A stretch of 35,278 bases of DNA from a virus. Below the pieces are notes generated by a model. It was not told where the DNA came from and searched no databases. It was given only the letters and a program-made list of their open reading frames with translations. A program made the translations under genes and the position numbers. Positions 13,862 through 21,946 of the stretch are shown here, in pieces; positions within the stretch are counted from its first letter, which is position 1, and each line of letters begins with the position of its first letter. The stretch covers positions 1 through 35,278 of IMG/VR virus record IMGVR_UViG_3300046458_000135, one strand, 5' to 3'.

Positions 13862-15405
13862 TGGCTCGCTCTCCCATCGTCGACCAATACGGTCGCGGTA
13901 TTGAATACGATCAGCTCACAGCAGAGGTTGCCGCTCCGCGAGTCACCGGCGTGCGGCAGGTTTGGCATCCTTCTGTCGCGGGCGGCCTGACACCGGGTCG
14001 CCTTGCGAGCTTGTTGCAGGCCGCGACTGAGGGCGATGCCCGCGACTACCTGACACTCGCCGAGGAAATGGAAGAGCGTGACCTGCATTACGCTTCAGTG
14101 CTCGGCACGCGCAAGCTCGCGGTTGCTGGGTTGAACGTTCGTGTAGAGGCTGCAACAGACGAAGCGGAAGACATTCGCCGTGCCGATATCGTTCGCGAGG
14201 TCGTGGAGTCTCCGGAGTTCGGCGAGCTACAGACTGACCTCACTGACGCTTTGAGCAAAGGCTACTCGGTTGCTGAAATCATCTGGGACCGCAGCGGCAG
14301 GACATGGACACCGCAGCGTTTTGAATGGCGTGATCCCCGCTTTTTCATGTTCGACCGCGCGACCGGGCAAGAGCTGCGCCTGCTCGATGAGTCGGATGTT
14401 GTGAACGGCCTGCAATTGGCGCCTTACAAGTTCATTGTCCATAAGCCTCGCCTGCGTACAGGCCTGCCGATTCGCGGTGGCCTTGCACGCTTGGCCGCAG
14501 TGGCCTACATGTGCAAAGCGTGGACGTGGAAAGACTGGATGGGGTTCGCGGACATCTACGGCATTCCAATGCGTGTCGGTCGCTACGGGCCGAACGCCAG
14601 TAAAGAAGATATTGGCGTGCTGATGTCCGCAGTGGCGAACCTGGGCAGCGATGCGGCAGCGGTCATTCCCGAGTCAATGCGCATTGACTTCACTCAGGCC
14701 GCAAATGTCGCCGGGGCTGGCGACTTCTTCAAGGGTCTGGCCGAGTGGTGGGACAAGCAAATCAGTAAAGCCGTAGTCGGCCAGACGATGAGTGCCGACG
14801 ATGGGGCAAGCTTGGCGCAGGCCAAGGTTCACAATGAGGTGCGCCTAGACCTGCTCGATGCCGATGCAAAGGCCGAGAGCAATACGCTCAACCGCATGTT
14901 TGTCCGACCGTTCTGCGATCTGAACTTTGCGCCTGGTCGAAAATACCCGCGTCTGGTCATCGATGTACCAAAGCCGGAGAACCTTGAGTTGCTAATTAAG
15001 GCAGTTCAAGTGTTCGTGCCGCTTGGCCTGCGGGTGGAGCAGTCCGTGATTCGGGATAAGTTCGGGTTGCCCGAGCCAGCCGAAGGCGCAGAAATCATGG
15101 GGACTGCGAAGGCGCCTGCCGTTGCGACCGCAGCCAACCGCGAGCAGTCGGCCAGCGCAACGCCTCTGCCTGACGTTGTAGATAACCAGGTCAACACGTT
15201 GGCGGCAGCTGCCGCAGCACCTATGGATGACATGGTAGATGCCATCCGCGAACTGCTCGATTCGGCATCGAGCCTGGAGGACTTCCGGGACCGACTGATT
15301 GAGGCGTACCCGAACATGACTAGCGGCCAGCTCGCAAACGCCATGGCGGACGGTATGACAGCTGCGAGCATGGCTGGTCGATACGATGTGTTAAGGGGGC
15401 TTTAG
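13861..15405 (+). CDS. Portal protein (DUF935, Mu gp29-like)
   Basis: This 514-residue protein forms the dodecameric DNA gate of the head. The DUF935 family is recognisable from AEEMEERDLHYASVLGTRKL, KGYSVAEIIWDRSG, the WTWKDWMGFADIYGIPMRVG segment and TMSADDGASLAQAKVH. It starts on the stop codon of the terminase gene (TAATG). In Mu the minor head gene follows directly. Here a gene on the opposite strand is inserted and its stop codon overlaps the portal stop by four bases. The C-terminal 90 residues are Ala-rich and end in the helix-rich DFRDRLIEAYPNMTSGQLAN. Confidence 0.94.
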   Translation: MARSPIVDQYGRGIEYDQLTAEVAAPRVTGVRQVWHPSVAGGLTPGRLASLLQAATEGDARDYLTLAEEMEERDLHYASVLGTRKLAVAGLNVRVEAATDEAEDIRRADIVREVVESPEFGELQTDLTDALSKGYSVAEIIWDRSGRTWTPQRFEWRDPRFFMFDRATGQELRLLDESDVVNGLQLAPYKFIVHKPRLRTGLPIRGGLARLAAVAYMCKAWTWKDWMGFADIYGIPMRVGRYGPNASKEDIGVLMSAVANLGSDAAAVIPESMRIDFTQAANVAGAGDFFKGLAEWWDKQISKAVVGQTMSADDGASLAQAKVHNEVRLDLLDADAKAESNTLNRMFVRPFCDLNFAPGRKYPRLVIDVPKPENLELLIKAVQVFVPLGLRVEQSVIRDKFGLPEPAEGAEIMGTAKAPAVATAANREQSASATPLPDVVDNQVNTLAAAAAAPMDDMVDAIRELLDSASSLEDFRDRLIEAYPNMTSGQLANAMADGMTAASMAGRYDVLRGL

Positions 15406-16061
15406 TCATCTTCTAAAGGGGACGAGACTTTCAACATTCCAATGGCTTGCTTTTTAGCCAGCGGTTCAGCTCGACGGTAAACAGACATTAAAAGCTTCAT
15501 CTTCATGAGTTTATTGCCCTTGGTTCTTGCGTCTAACATTTGGTCCTCCTCCGGGGATAGGCCAAGCACCCGAACCATGTCTGCACAAGATTTTTCGCAA
15601 AAGTCGAGCGTACTTTTCGCGAGTTTCAGCTCTTCAAGATTCGCTTCCAACGAGCTCAATTTGCGCTCTCGAATGCCTTTTTGAATGTGGTGGTAAACGT
15701 CATGACAAGCTCTGATGCTGCCCGCGATGTGTCCTACTATTTTGTAAACGGTGAAGGCGACTCCTGCCAACGTTGCCAGCTCAATGAAGCCGGGAGATGC
15801 ATAGGTGATTCGCTTCACCTGTGGCTGGTATTCCTCCGGGATCTTTCTAAAAACATCATGGAAAAAATTCACCGTGCTGAAGCCGCCACGCCACGGGAGG
15901 TTCGAATAGCTGAGCTCAACCTCTAGGTCGCCACGGTCAGCTAGGTTCGGCGCCAGCGAGTAGGCGAAAGCGTATAGCTGGTTATATAGCTTGCTGACTT
16001 CGCCGAAGTTTTCCAGTGTCCATTCTTTATCCAGCAACAGCTTTACCCGTTCAGACTCCAT
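15402..16061 (-). CDS. Cargo (moron) gene of unknown function, opposite strand
   Basis: The protein has 219 residues and is read against all neighbours. The ATG at 16061 has AAGGAG six to seven bases upstream (AAAAAGGAGCTGGTT), the clearest such site in the window. The frame continues 33 codons upstream, but that part overlaps the start of the minor head gene. A hand count over 15421-15660 gives about 47% GC, against about 60% in the portal gene, a sign of separate acquisition. The N-terminal 85 residues are soluble (about 60-90: FSTVNFFHDVFRKIPEEY). A hydrophobic segment follows ASPGFIEL (about 91-117), and the C-terminal half (130-205) is charged and helical. No family is recognised. Superinfection exclusion or defence is a guess from its position and form. 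Confidence 0.85.
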   Translation of the reverse strand: MESERVKLLLDKEWTLENFGEVSKLYNQLYAFAYSLAPNLADRGDLEVELSYSNLPWRGGFSTVNFFHDVFRKIPEEYQPQVKRITYASPGFIELATLAGVAFTVYKIVGHIAGSIRACHDVYHHIQKGIRERKLSSLEANLEELKLAKSTLDFCEKSCADMVRVLGLSPEEDQMLDARTKGNKLMKMKLLMSVYRRAEPLAKKQAIGMLKVSSPLEDD

Positions 16062-16086
16062 AACCAGCTCCTTTTTAATTGCACCG

Positions 16087-16115
16087 ATAGTGCCCGGTTC
16101 TATAACCCCGTTCAA
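16087..16115 (-). promoter_or_regulatory. Possible promoter and operator of the cargo gene
   Basis: On the minus strand TTGAAC (16115-16110) is a good -35. After 17 bases CACTAT (16092-16087) is a poor -10, three of six. The spacer holds a 12-base inverted repeat, GGTT-ATAG-AACC (16107-16096), which could be an operator. Transcription would start about 20 bases before the cargo ATG. The evidence is weak but the location, a 67-base gap between two divergent starts, fits. Confidence 0.35.
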
Positions 16116-16128
16116 TCGCAGGAAGACT

Positions 16129-17412
16129 ATGGCTGTATCCCACGGTTCGTTACCCTTCAAAGAACAAATCGACTATTTCAAGGGCAAGACCAACTTGCCA
16201 ACCCGTGCATGGACGGACATTTACGCCGCAGAGCATGACTGGGCTTTCGTGGTCGCCGGAACCACGCGACGGGATCTGCTGGCCGACATGCGCGGTGCGG
16301 TCGAAAAGGCAATCACCACGGGCGGCACGCTTGAGCAGTTCCGCAAGGACTTCGACAAGATCGTCAGCCAACACGGCTGGGAATATAAAGGAAGCCGGGG
16401 ATGGCGAACCCGGACCATCTTCGAAACGAACCTGCGTCAGTCCTATAACGCTGGCCGCGAAGCTCAGATGGCCGATCCTGAGCTACGCAAGCGCCGGCCC
16501 TTCGGCCTTTACCGGCATGGCGACAGCGCGAACCCTCGACCGCAGCACCTCGCTTGGGATGGGACCGTGCTGCCGCTCGATGACGCCTGGTGGTCGACGC
16601 ACAGTCCGCAGAACGGCTGGGGTTGCAAGTGCAAAAAGTTCATGGTTAGCGAAAGGGATGTAGAGCGGCAGGGCTTAAAAGTTGGACCCGCTCCGGCTGT
16701 TGAATACGAAACCCGCACCATTGGCGTCACCAGTCCGAATGGGCCGCGCACTGTGCGGGTGCCGGTGGGCATTGATCCAGGCTTTGAGTCTGCACCAGGT
16801 CAATCAAGACTGACGACAGCCGTGCCACCGTTACGGGCATTCGATCCTCTACCTGAGCCGGGCAGTCGTTCCAGCTCCGCGCAAGGGGCCGGGCTGCCGA
16901 ATCGGCGGCCACCAGCTCCGTTACCCGAACCCCGCACCGCGTCGGCTGATCGGCTGTTGCCGTCTGGGCTCACCGACCAAGAGTACGTCGGACGCTTCTT
17001 GAGCGAGTTCGGTGCCTCCGATGCTGCTCCGGCTGTTTTCAAGGATGTGACAGGCGATGCTGTAGTGATAGGTCGTGACCTGTTCACCAGTGCCAAAACG
17101 GGCGCTTTGAAGGTGAGCAAGCGCGGGCATGCGCGTGAGCTGCTGCTATTGGCTGATGCCCTTAAAGAGCCGGACGAGGTATGGGTAAGGCTGGAGTGGC
17201 AGTATGCGCAGAACAAGGCCGTAGTGCGCCGCCGCTATATAAGCCGGTTCCAAGTCGAAGGCGAGCCGGTGCCCGCGCTGGCGGTGTTCGAGGTTGGGAG
17301 TGATGGCTGGGACGGCATCACCACTTTCGCACCAGATGCGGACAATCCTGAGTACCTGGAGCGTCTGAGGTTAGGCGTTCGCCTGTACCGCCGTCCGCCA
17401 AGCAAGCAATAA
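16129..17412 (+). CDS. F: MuF-type minor head protein with C-terminal PBECR-like nuclease domain
   Basis: The protein has 427 residues. The N-terminal part (about 20-200) is the head-morphogenesis (MuF/SPP1 gp7) domain. It contains RTIFETNLRQSYNAGREAQM and the closing WGCKCKKFMVSERDVERQG, equivalent to the usual CxC turn. A Pro-rich linker (about 225-280) follows. The last 120 residues (about 303-423, ELLLLADALKEPDEVWVRLE, then RRRYISRF and DGWDGITTF) resemble the phage Barnase-EndoU-ColicinE5/RelE-like (PBECR) nuclease fold found fused to MuF proteins. Such domains are thought to be delivered with the virion DNA. The ATG at 16129 has GGA upstream; the open frame further upstream is antisense to the cargo gene. 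Confidence 0.88.
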   Translation: MAVSHGSLPFKEQIDYFKGKTNLPTRAWTDIYAAEHDWAFVVAGTTRRDLLADMRGAVEKAITTGGTLEQFRKDFDKIVSQHGWEYKGSRGWRTRTIFETNLRQSYNAGREAQMADPELRKRRPFGLYRHGDSANPRPQHLAWDGTVLPLDDAWWSTHSPQNGWGCKCKKFMVSERDVERQGLKVGPAPAVEYETRTIGVTSPNGPRTVRVPVGIDPGFESAPGQSRLTTAVPPLRAFDPLPEPGSRSSSAQGAGLPNRRPPAPLPEPRTASADRLLPSGLTDQEYVGRFLSEFGASDAAPAVFKDVTGDAVVIGRDLFTSAKTGALKVSKRGHARELLLLADALKEPDEVWVRLEWQYAQNKAVVRRRYISRFQVEGEPVPALAVFEVGSDGWDGITTFAPDADNPEYLERLRLGVRLYRRPPSKQ

Positions 17413-17515
17413 AAAACCCCGCGCCGCCACACGAGGTCACACCCTGGCTGTAGGCTTGGAGGTTCTGGCGGGAACTGCTCAACCAATGGGCGTTTATAGA
17501 TAGTAGGAGGCATCC

Positions 17516-18064
17516 ATGTCCGGTGCAATGCTTGATGTAACTGTCGATGCCTCAACAGTAGGTCAAGCGCTGGAGCAACTGATAGAGCGCTTGGGGTCGT
17601 TGCGTACACCCTTGCTCGACATCGCCGAGTATCTGCACCAATCCACCGATGCCCGAGCACGTCGCCAGGTAGGGCCGGATGGCACTCCCTGGGCACCTTT
17701 GTCGGCTCGGACCCTCGCCAGGAAGAAAGGCAAAAAGATCCTGCGTGAGTCCGGCGCTTTGCTCGATACCCTGCGTCACCAGGTCAGCGGCGACGAATTG
17801 CAGTTCGGTACTGATCGGCCATACGGTGCCATCCACCAGTTCGGCGGCACCATCGAGCATGCGGCTCGATCACAGCAGGTTTACTTCAAGGAAAAAGGCG
17901 GAGTTGTCGGCAACCGTTTCGTGAAGAAGCGGCAGTCCAACTTTTCCCAATGGGTGACGCACGGAGAGCGATCCACTCAAATGCCCGCTCGACCCTATCT
18001 CGGCCTCTCCCGCGAAGACGAAACAGAGGTGTTGGAGATCGTTTCGAGCTATCTCAAGGGCTAA
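17516..18064 (+). CDS. G: Virion morphogenesis protein (Mu gpG-like tail completion)
   Basis: The protein has 182 residues. It matches the phage virion morphogenesis family (Mu G, P2 S-like), which completes the tail end that joins the head. Hallmarks are GPDGTPWAPLSARTLARKK, ILRESGALLDTLRHQV and YGAIHQFGG, then the closing MPARPYLGLSREDE. The ATG at 17516 follows AGGAGG (17505-17510). A 103-base gap separates it from the minor head gene; nothing recognisable is seen there. Confidence 0.9.
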   Translation: MSGAMLDVTVDASTVGQALEQLIERLGSLRTPLLDIAEYLHQSTDARARRQVGPDGTPWAPLSARTLARKKGKKILRESGALLDTLRHQVSGDELQFGTDRPYGAIHQFGGTIEHAARSQQVYFKEKGGVVGNRFVKKRQSNFSQWVTHGERSTQMPARPYLGLSREDETEVLEIVSSYLKG

Positions 18065-18357
18065 AAAGTCTCGCCCGCACGCGCGCCGTTTTAAGCGCGT
18101 CGGACGGGTTAGCCTGTGCATCCGGCAGGAATTCGATTCTGAACACCGTTAGACCAGCGTTAGATTTGGTTTCAGGCGCAAGCATGGCCTCTGGGTGGCG
18201 ATGGATTTCTAGGATGGACCAGAAAAAGTAAAACCCTATGCCGCAAAACTGCAATTGCGGTTAGCATTGCGACCCCTCCGCTTTAATCCCCCAATCGACC
18301 GTTTTCTTGCGTCGAGCTTAAAAACACTTCCCTGCGCATGCCCCACAAACTGGCGGC
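18065..18357. other. 293-base gap before the protease gene: possible late promoter and repeat remnant
   Basis: No + strand gene is convincing here. Two inverted repeats are seen: ACGCGC/GCGCGT (18079-18084, 18095-18100) and CCGCAA/TTGCGG (18241-18246, 18255-18260). In Mu a C-dependent late promoter lies before gene I, so a Mor-type promoter here is plausible. On the minus strand an open frame (18254-18054, TTG start, 66 codons) includes IHRHPEAMLAPETKSNAG. That phrase reminds me of short hypotheticals repeated in Pseudomonas genomes; this is memory, unverified. The stretch may be a dispersed-repeat fragment. Confidence 0.4.
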
Positions 18358-19329
18358 ATGAAAACATTACTCGCTCTCAATACTGACCTCTCTGCACTGC
18401 TCGCCACTGACGGGCAGGCGCCGGATTGGATTGAACTGATTCCCGCTGGCCCCACTGTTGCCGGTCGCGATGGCCGCACCTGGTTGTTTGATGAGCTGGC
18501 TCAACAATTGGTGCTCAGTTCGTTCGCCGCCCGTGGAATCGATCTGGCTATTGATTGGGAGCACGCCTCTGAGGTGTCCGCTCCGCGAGGCGAGCCAGCC
18601 CCCGCGGCAGGTTGGATTGATCAACTGGAGATCCGCGACGGCGCTTTGTGGGGCCACGTCAGTTGGACCCCGCGCGCCGGTGAGCAAGTCGCCACACGCG
18701 AATACCGTTTTGTATCCCCCGTCTTCGACTACGACGAAGCAGACCGGCGAATCCTGCGCATGGTCAGCGTCGGCCTGACCAACAAACCCAACCTGGTGCT
18801 AACCGCACTCAATCACGAAAACCCGGAGCCTAAGAAATTGACAATCTCTGTCGCATTAGCGGCGTTGCTCGGCTTGTCCGAAGCGGCGACCGATGAACAG
18901 GCCATTGCGGCCATTACTCAACTGAAGGCCAGCGCCACTGCTCGCAACAACGAGCAACCGAGCCTGGACAAGTTCGTGCCCCGTCCCGAATACGAGCAGG
19001 TTGTTGCGCGCGCAACGAACGCCGAGCAGGCGTTGGTAGATCGCCAGGCAGCCGACCACAAGGCAGTGGTTGATACCGAGATCGATGCCGCGCTCAAGGC
19101 CGGGAAGATTACCCCGGCAACCGTCGATTTCTACCGAGCGACATGCAGCGATCAATCGGGCCTGGAATCGTTCCGCAAGTTCGTCACCGCTGCACCCGTA
19201 GTTGGTGAAGCGTCTTCCCTGGGCGACCGCAAGGGCGAAAACACCGCTACGGCTCTCAACACCGAAGAACGCCAGGCTGCAAAGCTGCTGGGGTTGAGCG
19301 ACGCCGATTTCATCAAGGGCCGCGCGTAA
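18358..19329 (+). CDS. I: Prohead protease with C-terminal scaffold (Mu gpI-like)
   Basis: The protein has 323 residues. The N-terminal half is the protease: IDLAIDWEHA (61-70, with H69) and YRFVSPVFDYDE (116-127) are the family motifs. The C-terminal half (from about 160) is Ala/Glu/Gln-rich and helical, as for scaffolds. In Mu the scaffold gpZ is made separately from an internal start in gene I, and here a good internal start exists at 18838. The protease trims scaffold and itself during head maturation. The major capsid gene follows after 22 bases. Confidence 0.92.
   Translation: MKTLLALNTDLSALLATDGQAPDWIELIPAGPTVAGRDGRTWLFDELAQQLVLSSFAARGIDLAIDWEHASEVSAPRGEPAPAAGWIDQLEIRDGALWGHVSWTPRAGEQVATREYRFVSPVFDYDEADRRILRMVSVGLTNKPNLVLTALNHENPEPKKLTISVALAALLGLSEAATDEQAIAAITQLKASATARNNEQPSLDKFVPRPEYEQVVARATNAEQALVDRQAADHKAVVDTEIDAALKAGKITPATVDFYRATCSDQSGLESFRKFVTAAPVVGEASSLGDRKGENTATALNTEERQAAKLLGLSDADFIKGRA
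18838..19329 (+). CDS. Internal in-frame scaffold protein (Mu gpZ-like), proposed
   Basis: The TTG at 18838 (codon 161 of the protease gene) is preceded by GGAG at 18825-18828 with nine bases spacing. From here the product is 163 residues, nearly all helical, ending in LLGLSDADFIKGRA. It corresponds to the nested scaffold known in Mu. No ATG lies in the right region, so the rare TTG is the best candidate. The start is inference from the ribosome binding site and the domain edge. Confidence 0.45.
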   Translation: MTISVALAALLGLSEAATDEQAIAAITQLKASATARNNEQPSLDKFVPRPEYEQVVARATNAEQALVDRQAADHKAVVDTEIDAALKAGKITPATVDFYRATCSDQSGLESFRKFVTAAPVVGEASSLGDRKGENTATALNTEERQAAKLLGLSDADFIKGRA

Positions 19330-19351
19330 GCGCACCAAAGGAAGCTATTAC

Positions 19352-20245
19352 ATGCTGATTACCCCTCAATCGCTCGCCGCGCTGTTCACTGGATACCGCA
19401 GCGAATACCAGCGCGCACTCGCCGATACGCCTACCGACTGGCAGCGCATCGCAACCGAAGTCCCTTCGTCAAGTTCCAGCAACACTTACGGCTGGCTCGG
19501 CCAGTTCCCGACATTCCGCGAATGGCTGGGCGAGCGCGTGCTCAAGGACATGGCGAGCCATGCCTACACCATCACGAACAAAAAGTTTGAATCGTCGGTC
19601 AGCGTCCCCCGCGATGCCATCGAAGATGATCAGGTGGGTGTCTACGGGCCGTTGTTCCAGGAAATGGGGCGTGCTGCGAAAACTCACCCCGATGAGCTGG
19701 TTTTCGCGTTACTGAAAGCGGGCCTGACCACGGCATGTTTCGACGGCCAGAACTTCTTCGACACCGACCACCCGCTGTATCCGAACACCGACGGGACAGG
19801 TACGGCGGTATCCGTCAGTAACTACCAGGACGGCACAGGTCCGGCTTGGTATCTGCTGGACGTTAGCCGCGCAATCAAGCCGATCATCTTTCAGAATCGC
19901 CGGAATTACGACCTCAAGGCCCTGACCAAGGCCGAGGACGAAGCGGTGTTTATGAAAGACGAATACCGCTATGGCGTCGATGCCCGCGTCAACGTTGGTT
20001 TCGGCTTCTGGCAGTTCGCGTTCTGCTCGAAAGCGCCTCTCAACGCTGACAACTACGCGGCGGCTCGCGCAGCCATGAAAGCCTTCAAGGCCGATGGCGG
20101 TCGCCCGCTGGGTGTGAATCCTGGTCTGCTTGTAGTGCCGTCCAGCCTGGAGGGCGCTGCACGCAAGTTGGTCGTCAAGGATGCTGATGGCGGCAACGAA
20201 TGGGCCGGTTCGGCTGAAGTTCTGTCCCCTAGCTGGTTGGGCTAA
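19352..20245 (+). CDS. T: Major capsid protein (Mu gpT-like)
   Basis: The protein has 297 residues. The Mu T family is recognised from ITPQSLAALFTGYRSEYQ, GWLGQFPTFREWLGERV, VSVPRDAIEDDQVGVYGPLF and FFDTDHPLYPN. It forms the HK97-fold shell. AAAGGAAG lies upstream of the ATG. It follows the protease/scaffold gene directly as in all Mu-like phages. Length is close to Mu gpT (about 305). Confidence 0.95.
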   Translation: MLITPQSLAALFTGYRSEYQRALADTPTDWQRIATEVPSSSSSNTYGWLGQFPTFREWLGERVLKDMASHAYTITNKKFESSVSVPRDAIEDDQVGVYGPLFQEMGRAAKTHPDELVFALLKAGLTTACFDGQNFFDTDHPLYPNTDGTGTAVSVSNYQDGTGPAWYLLDVSRAIKPIIFQNRRNYDLKALTKAEDEAVFMKDEYRYGVDARVNVGFGFWQFAFCSKAPLNADNYAAARAAMKAFKADGGRPLGVNPGLLVVPSSLEGAARKLVVKDADGGNEWAGSAEVLSPSWLG

Positions 20246-20250
20246 CGGTC

Positions 20251-20886
20251 ATGGGTACGGTTATCAAAGCCAAGCGCGACGGGTTTCGTCGCGCCGGGAT
20301 CGTCCATCTTGCGGCAGGGACGTTCTATCCCGACGGTGAATTGTCCGAAAGCCAACTGGCCGTGTTTCGTTCCGAGCCTCAATTGCTGGTTGTTGAGGGC
20401 GTCCAGGAAGACGCGTTGCAGTCGGATTCAGAGGACATGGCTGAGCTGATGCAGGAGATGGGCGACACCATCGCCTCTCTACAGCATCAGTTGGAGGTCG
20501 CGCACGATCAGTACGACGCGGCGGCTGTACTGCTAGCCGATATGCATGCGCAGCAGTCGGTCGCTCCTGGGTTGATCTTGGCTGCGGCGCAAGCACTGAC
20601 CCCTGCCGATCCAGCCGCTGAAGGCGTGATTTGCATCGAGCCTGACAAGCTGGCCGCGCTGATCATCGAGCATCTTCAAATCAACCAGGCCAGCTCTGAG
20701 GCGTCTACCGATGGAAACGAATCGCCGCTCAACAATTCCGTCGGTCCTGAAACGCCGCCGAACTCGGCGCCGGTTGCGCCAGTTCCTCCGGCAACTGGTC
20801 CTGACTCAGAACCTGTGAAGGGTGAAAAGTCGGTCAGCAAGCGCGGGGCTGCGGACAAGGCAGGCAAGAAAGGAACCGGCGCATGA
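20251..20886 (+). CDS. Mu gp35 / FluMu N-terminal-domain protein
   Basis: The protein has 211 residues. The first 50 residues (IKAKRDGFRRAGIVHLAAG, then FYPDGELSESQLAVFRSEP) match the FluMu-type N-terminal domain. A Gln/Met-rich helix (about 68-100) and a second helical segment (about 115-150) follow. The tail is Pro/Ser-rich, then Lys-rich, and looks disordered. It lies just after the capsid gene, as Mu gp35 does. Role unknown; a capsid-associated or decoration function is possible. Confidence 0.8.
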   Translation: MGTVIKAKRDGFRRAGIVHLAAGTFYPDGELSESQLAVFRSEPQLLVVEGVQEDALQSDSEDMAELMQEMGDTIASLQHQLEVAHDQYDAAAVLLADMHAQQSVAPGLILAAAQALTPADPAAEGVICIEPDKLAALIIEHLQINQASSEASTDGNESPLNNSVGPETPPNSAPVAPVPPATGPDSEPVKGEKSVSKRGAADKAGKKGTGA

Positions 20887-21374
20887 ATCTCCTGCTGCCG
20901 AGTGCCATCGCCCTGATTACCCGTTTCGGTGCCAAAGAGATGGCGGAACTTGCCGTTCCCGAAATCTACCGCCCCATCGAAGGTGAGTTGCTGGAAGCCG
21001 CCGCCAAGGGTGATCCGCTGGGAGGTTGGGACGCTGAGGATGTGGCGTCTGCTGTTGCGGCATTGGCGCGGATTGCCGACGCCGCAACGCGCGCTCGCAG
21101 CGAGGTTCAGTTCTACCTTCGTTATCGCCAGCCGGGAGAGGACGCCCCGGCATGGGTGGCCGACGACCTCCCGGAACTGACCCGCTTCCATTTATATGGG
21201 GAGAAAGCCACTGCTGAGTCGGCTGTGCGTTTGCGTTATCGGGACGTCATCAAACGACTTGAAAGCCTGGCTGCCGAGGATGAAAAGCGCGGCGCGGCGG
21301 AGTCGGGTCAATCCGGCTTGCAAATCAGTCATCAACCGCGGCTGTTCAGCCGCAACACCATGAGGGCACTTTGA
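20883..21374 (+). CDS. Mu gp36-like head-tail connector protein (DUF1320)
   Basis: The protein has 163 residues. Hallmarks of the gp36 family are LITRFGAKEMAELAVP near the N-terminus, ARIADAATRARSEVQFYLRY in the middle, and LTRFHLYG. It probably forms part of the connector below the portal. It overlaps the previous gene by four bases and the next by one. The C-terminal 45 residues, after ESAVRLRYRDVIKRLESLA, are polar and variable. Confidence 0.88.
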   Translation: MNLLLPSAIALITRFGAKEMAELAVPEIYRPIEGELLEAAAKGDPLGGWDAEDVASAVAALARIADAATRARSEVQFYLRYRQPGEDAPAWVADDLPELTRFHLYGEKATAESAVRLRYRDVIKRLESLAAEDEKRGAAESGQSGLQISHQPRLFSRNTMRAL

Positions 21375-21946
21375 TGCTCGGCGAATTGGAGGATGCGGTT
21401 CAAACCCGCCTCGCCGAGCTGAAAAAGCGCCTGCCACGCCTGAGCATTGAAAGCTACGGCGGCGAGCTGAGCGACGAAGAATTGCTCGTTGACCTGCTCA
21501 AGCGCACGCCCAACGTAATGATTACAACGCCCAAGGTTGTGTTCAGGCCGAAAGGCAACAACCGATATCAAGCCGCATTGGTGTTTCGCCTTGTCATCTC
21601 CAGCACATCGGTACGCGGTGAGCGAGAAACCCGGCGCGGCACCGTTGCCAACGACCCCGGCAGTTACTGGATTTGGGAGCGTTGCATGGAGCTGCTGACC
21701 AACTGGCCGCACAAGCCTGGTGGGGCTCGGGTGATACCGACCGAGTTCACCAACCTGGTCAACAGCAAGTTCCAGACCAGCCACCTGTCTGTGCTGGGGC
21801 AGAGCTTCGCCATCGACCTCGACTGGCTGGTGCCGGAATACAGCGCTGATACACCGGACTTGGAAGGCGTCGACCTGAGCTTCCATGTGCCAGCAAATAA
21901 CCCCGAGCCCGTGGCTCATGACCATATCGACTTGAAGGAGTTGTGA
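21374..21946 (+). CDS. Mu gp37-like protein (DUF1834)
   Basis: This 190-residue protein of the gp37 family is thought to act at the head-tail junction or tail end. Recognised by LGELEDAVQTRLAELKKRLP at the start, RYQAALVFRLVISSTSVRG with the following ERETRRG, and a closing FAIDLDWLVPEY. The ATG at 21374 lies in the stop of the preceding gene (TGATG); a TTG three bases upstream is less likely. The end overlaps the next gene by one base. Confidence 0.85.
   Translation: MLGELEDAVQTRLAELKKRLPRLSIESYGGELSDEELLVDLLKRTPNVMITTPKVVFRPKGNNRYQAALVFRLVISSTSVRGERETRRGTVANDPGSYWIWERCMELLTNWPHKPGGARVIPTEFTNLVNSKFQTSHLSVLGQSFAIDLDWLVPEYSADTPDLEGVDLSFHVPANNPEPVAHDHIDLKEL

Noticed and set aside
16062-16160. 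Longer start (16160) for the antisense cargo gene
   Set aside because: It would overlap the start of the minor head gene, and the ATG at 16061 has a far better ribosome binding site.
17405-17440. Possible terminator after the minor head gene (AAAAAACCCCGCG)
   Set aside because: There is no matching arm to form a stem on either strand; only half of such a structure is present.
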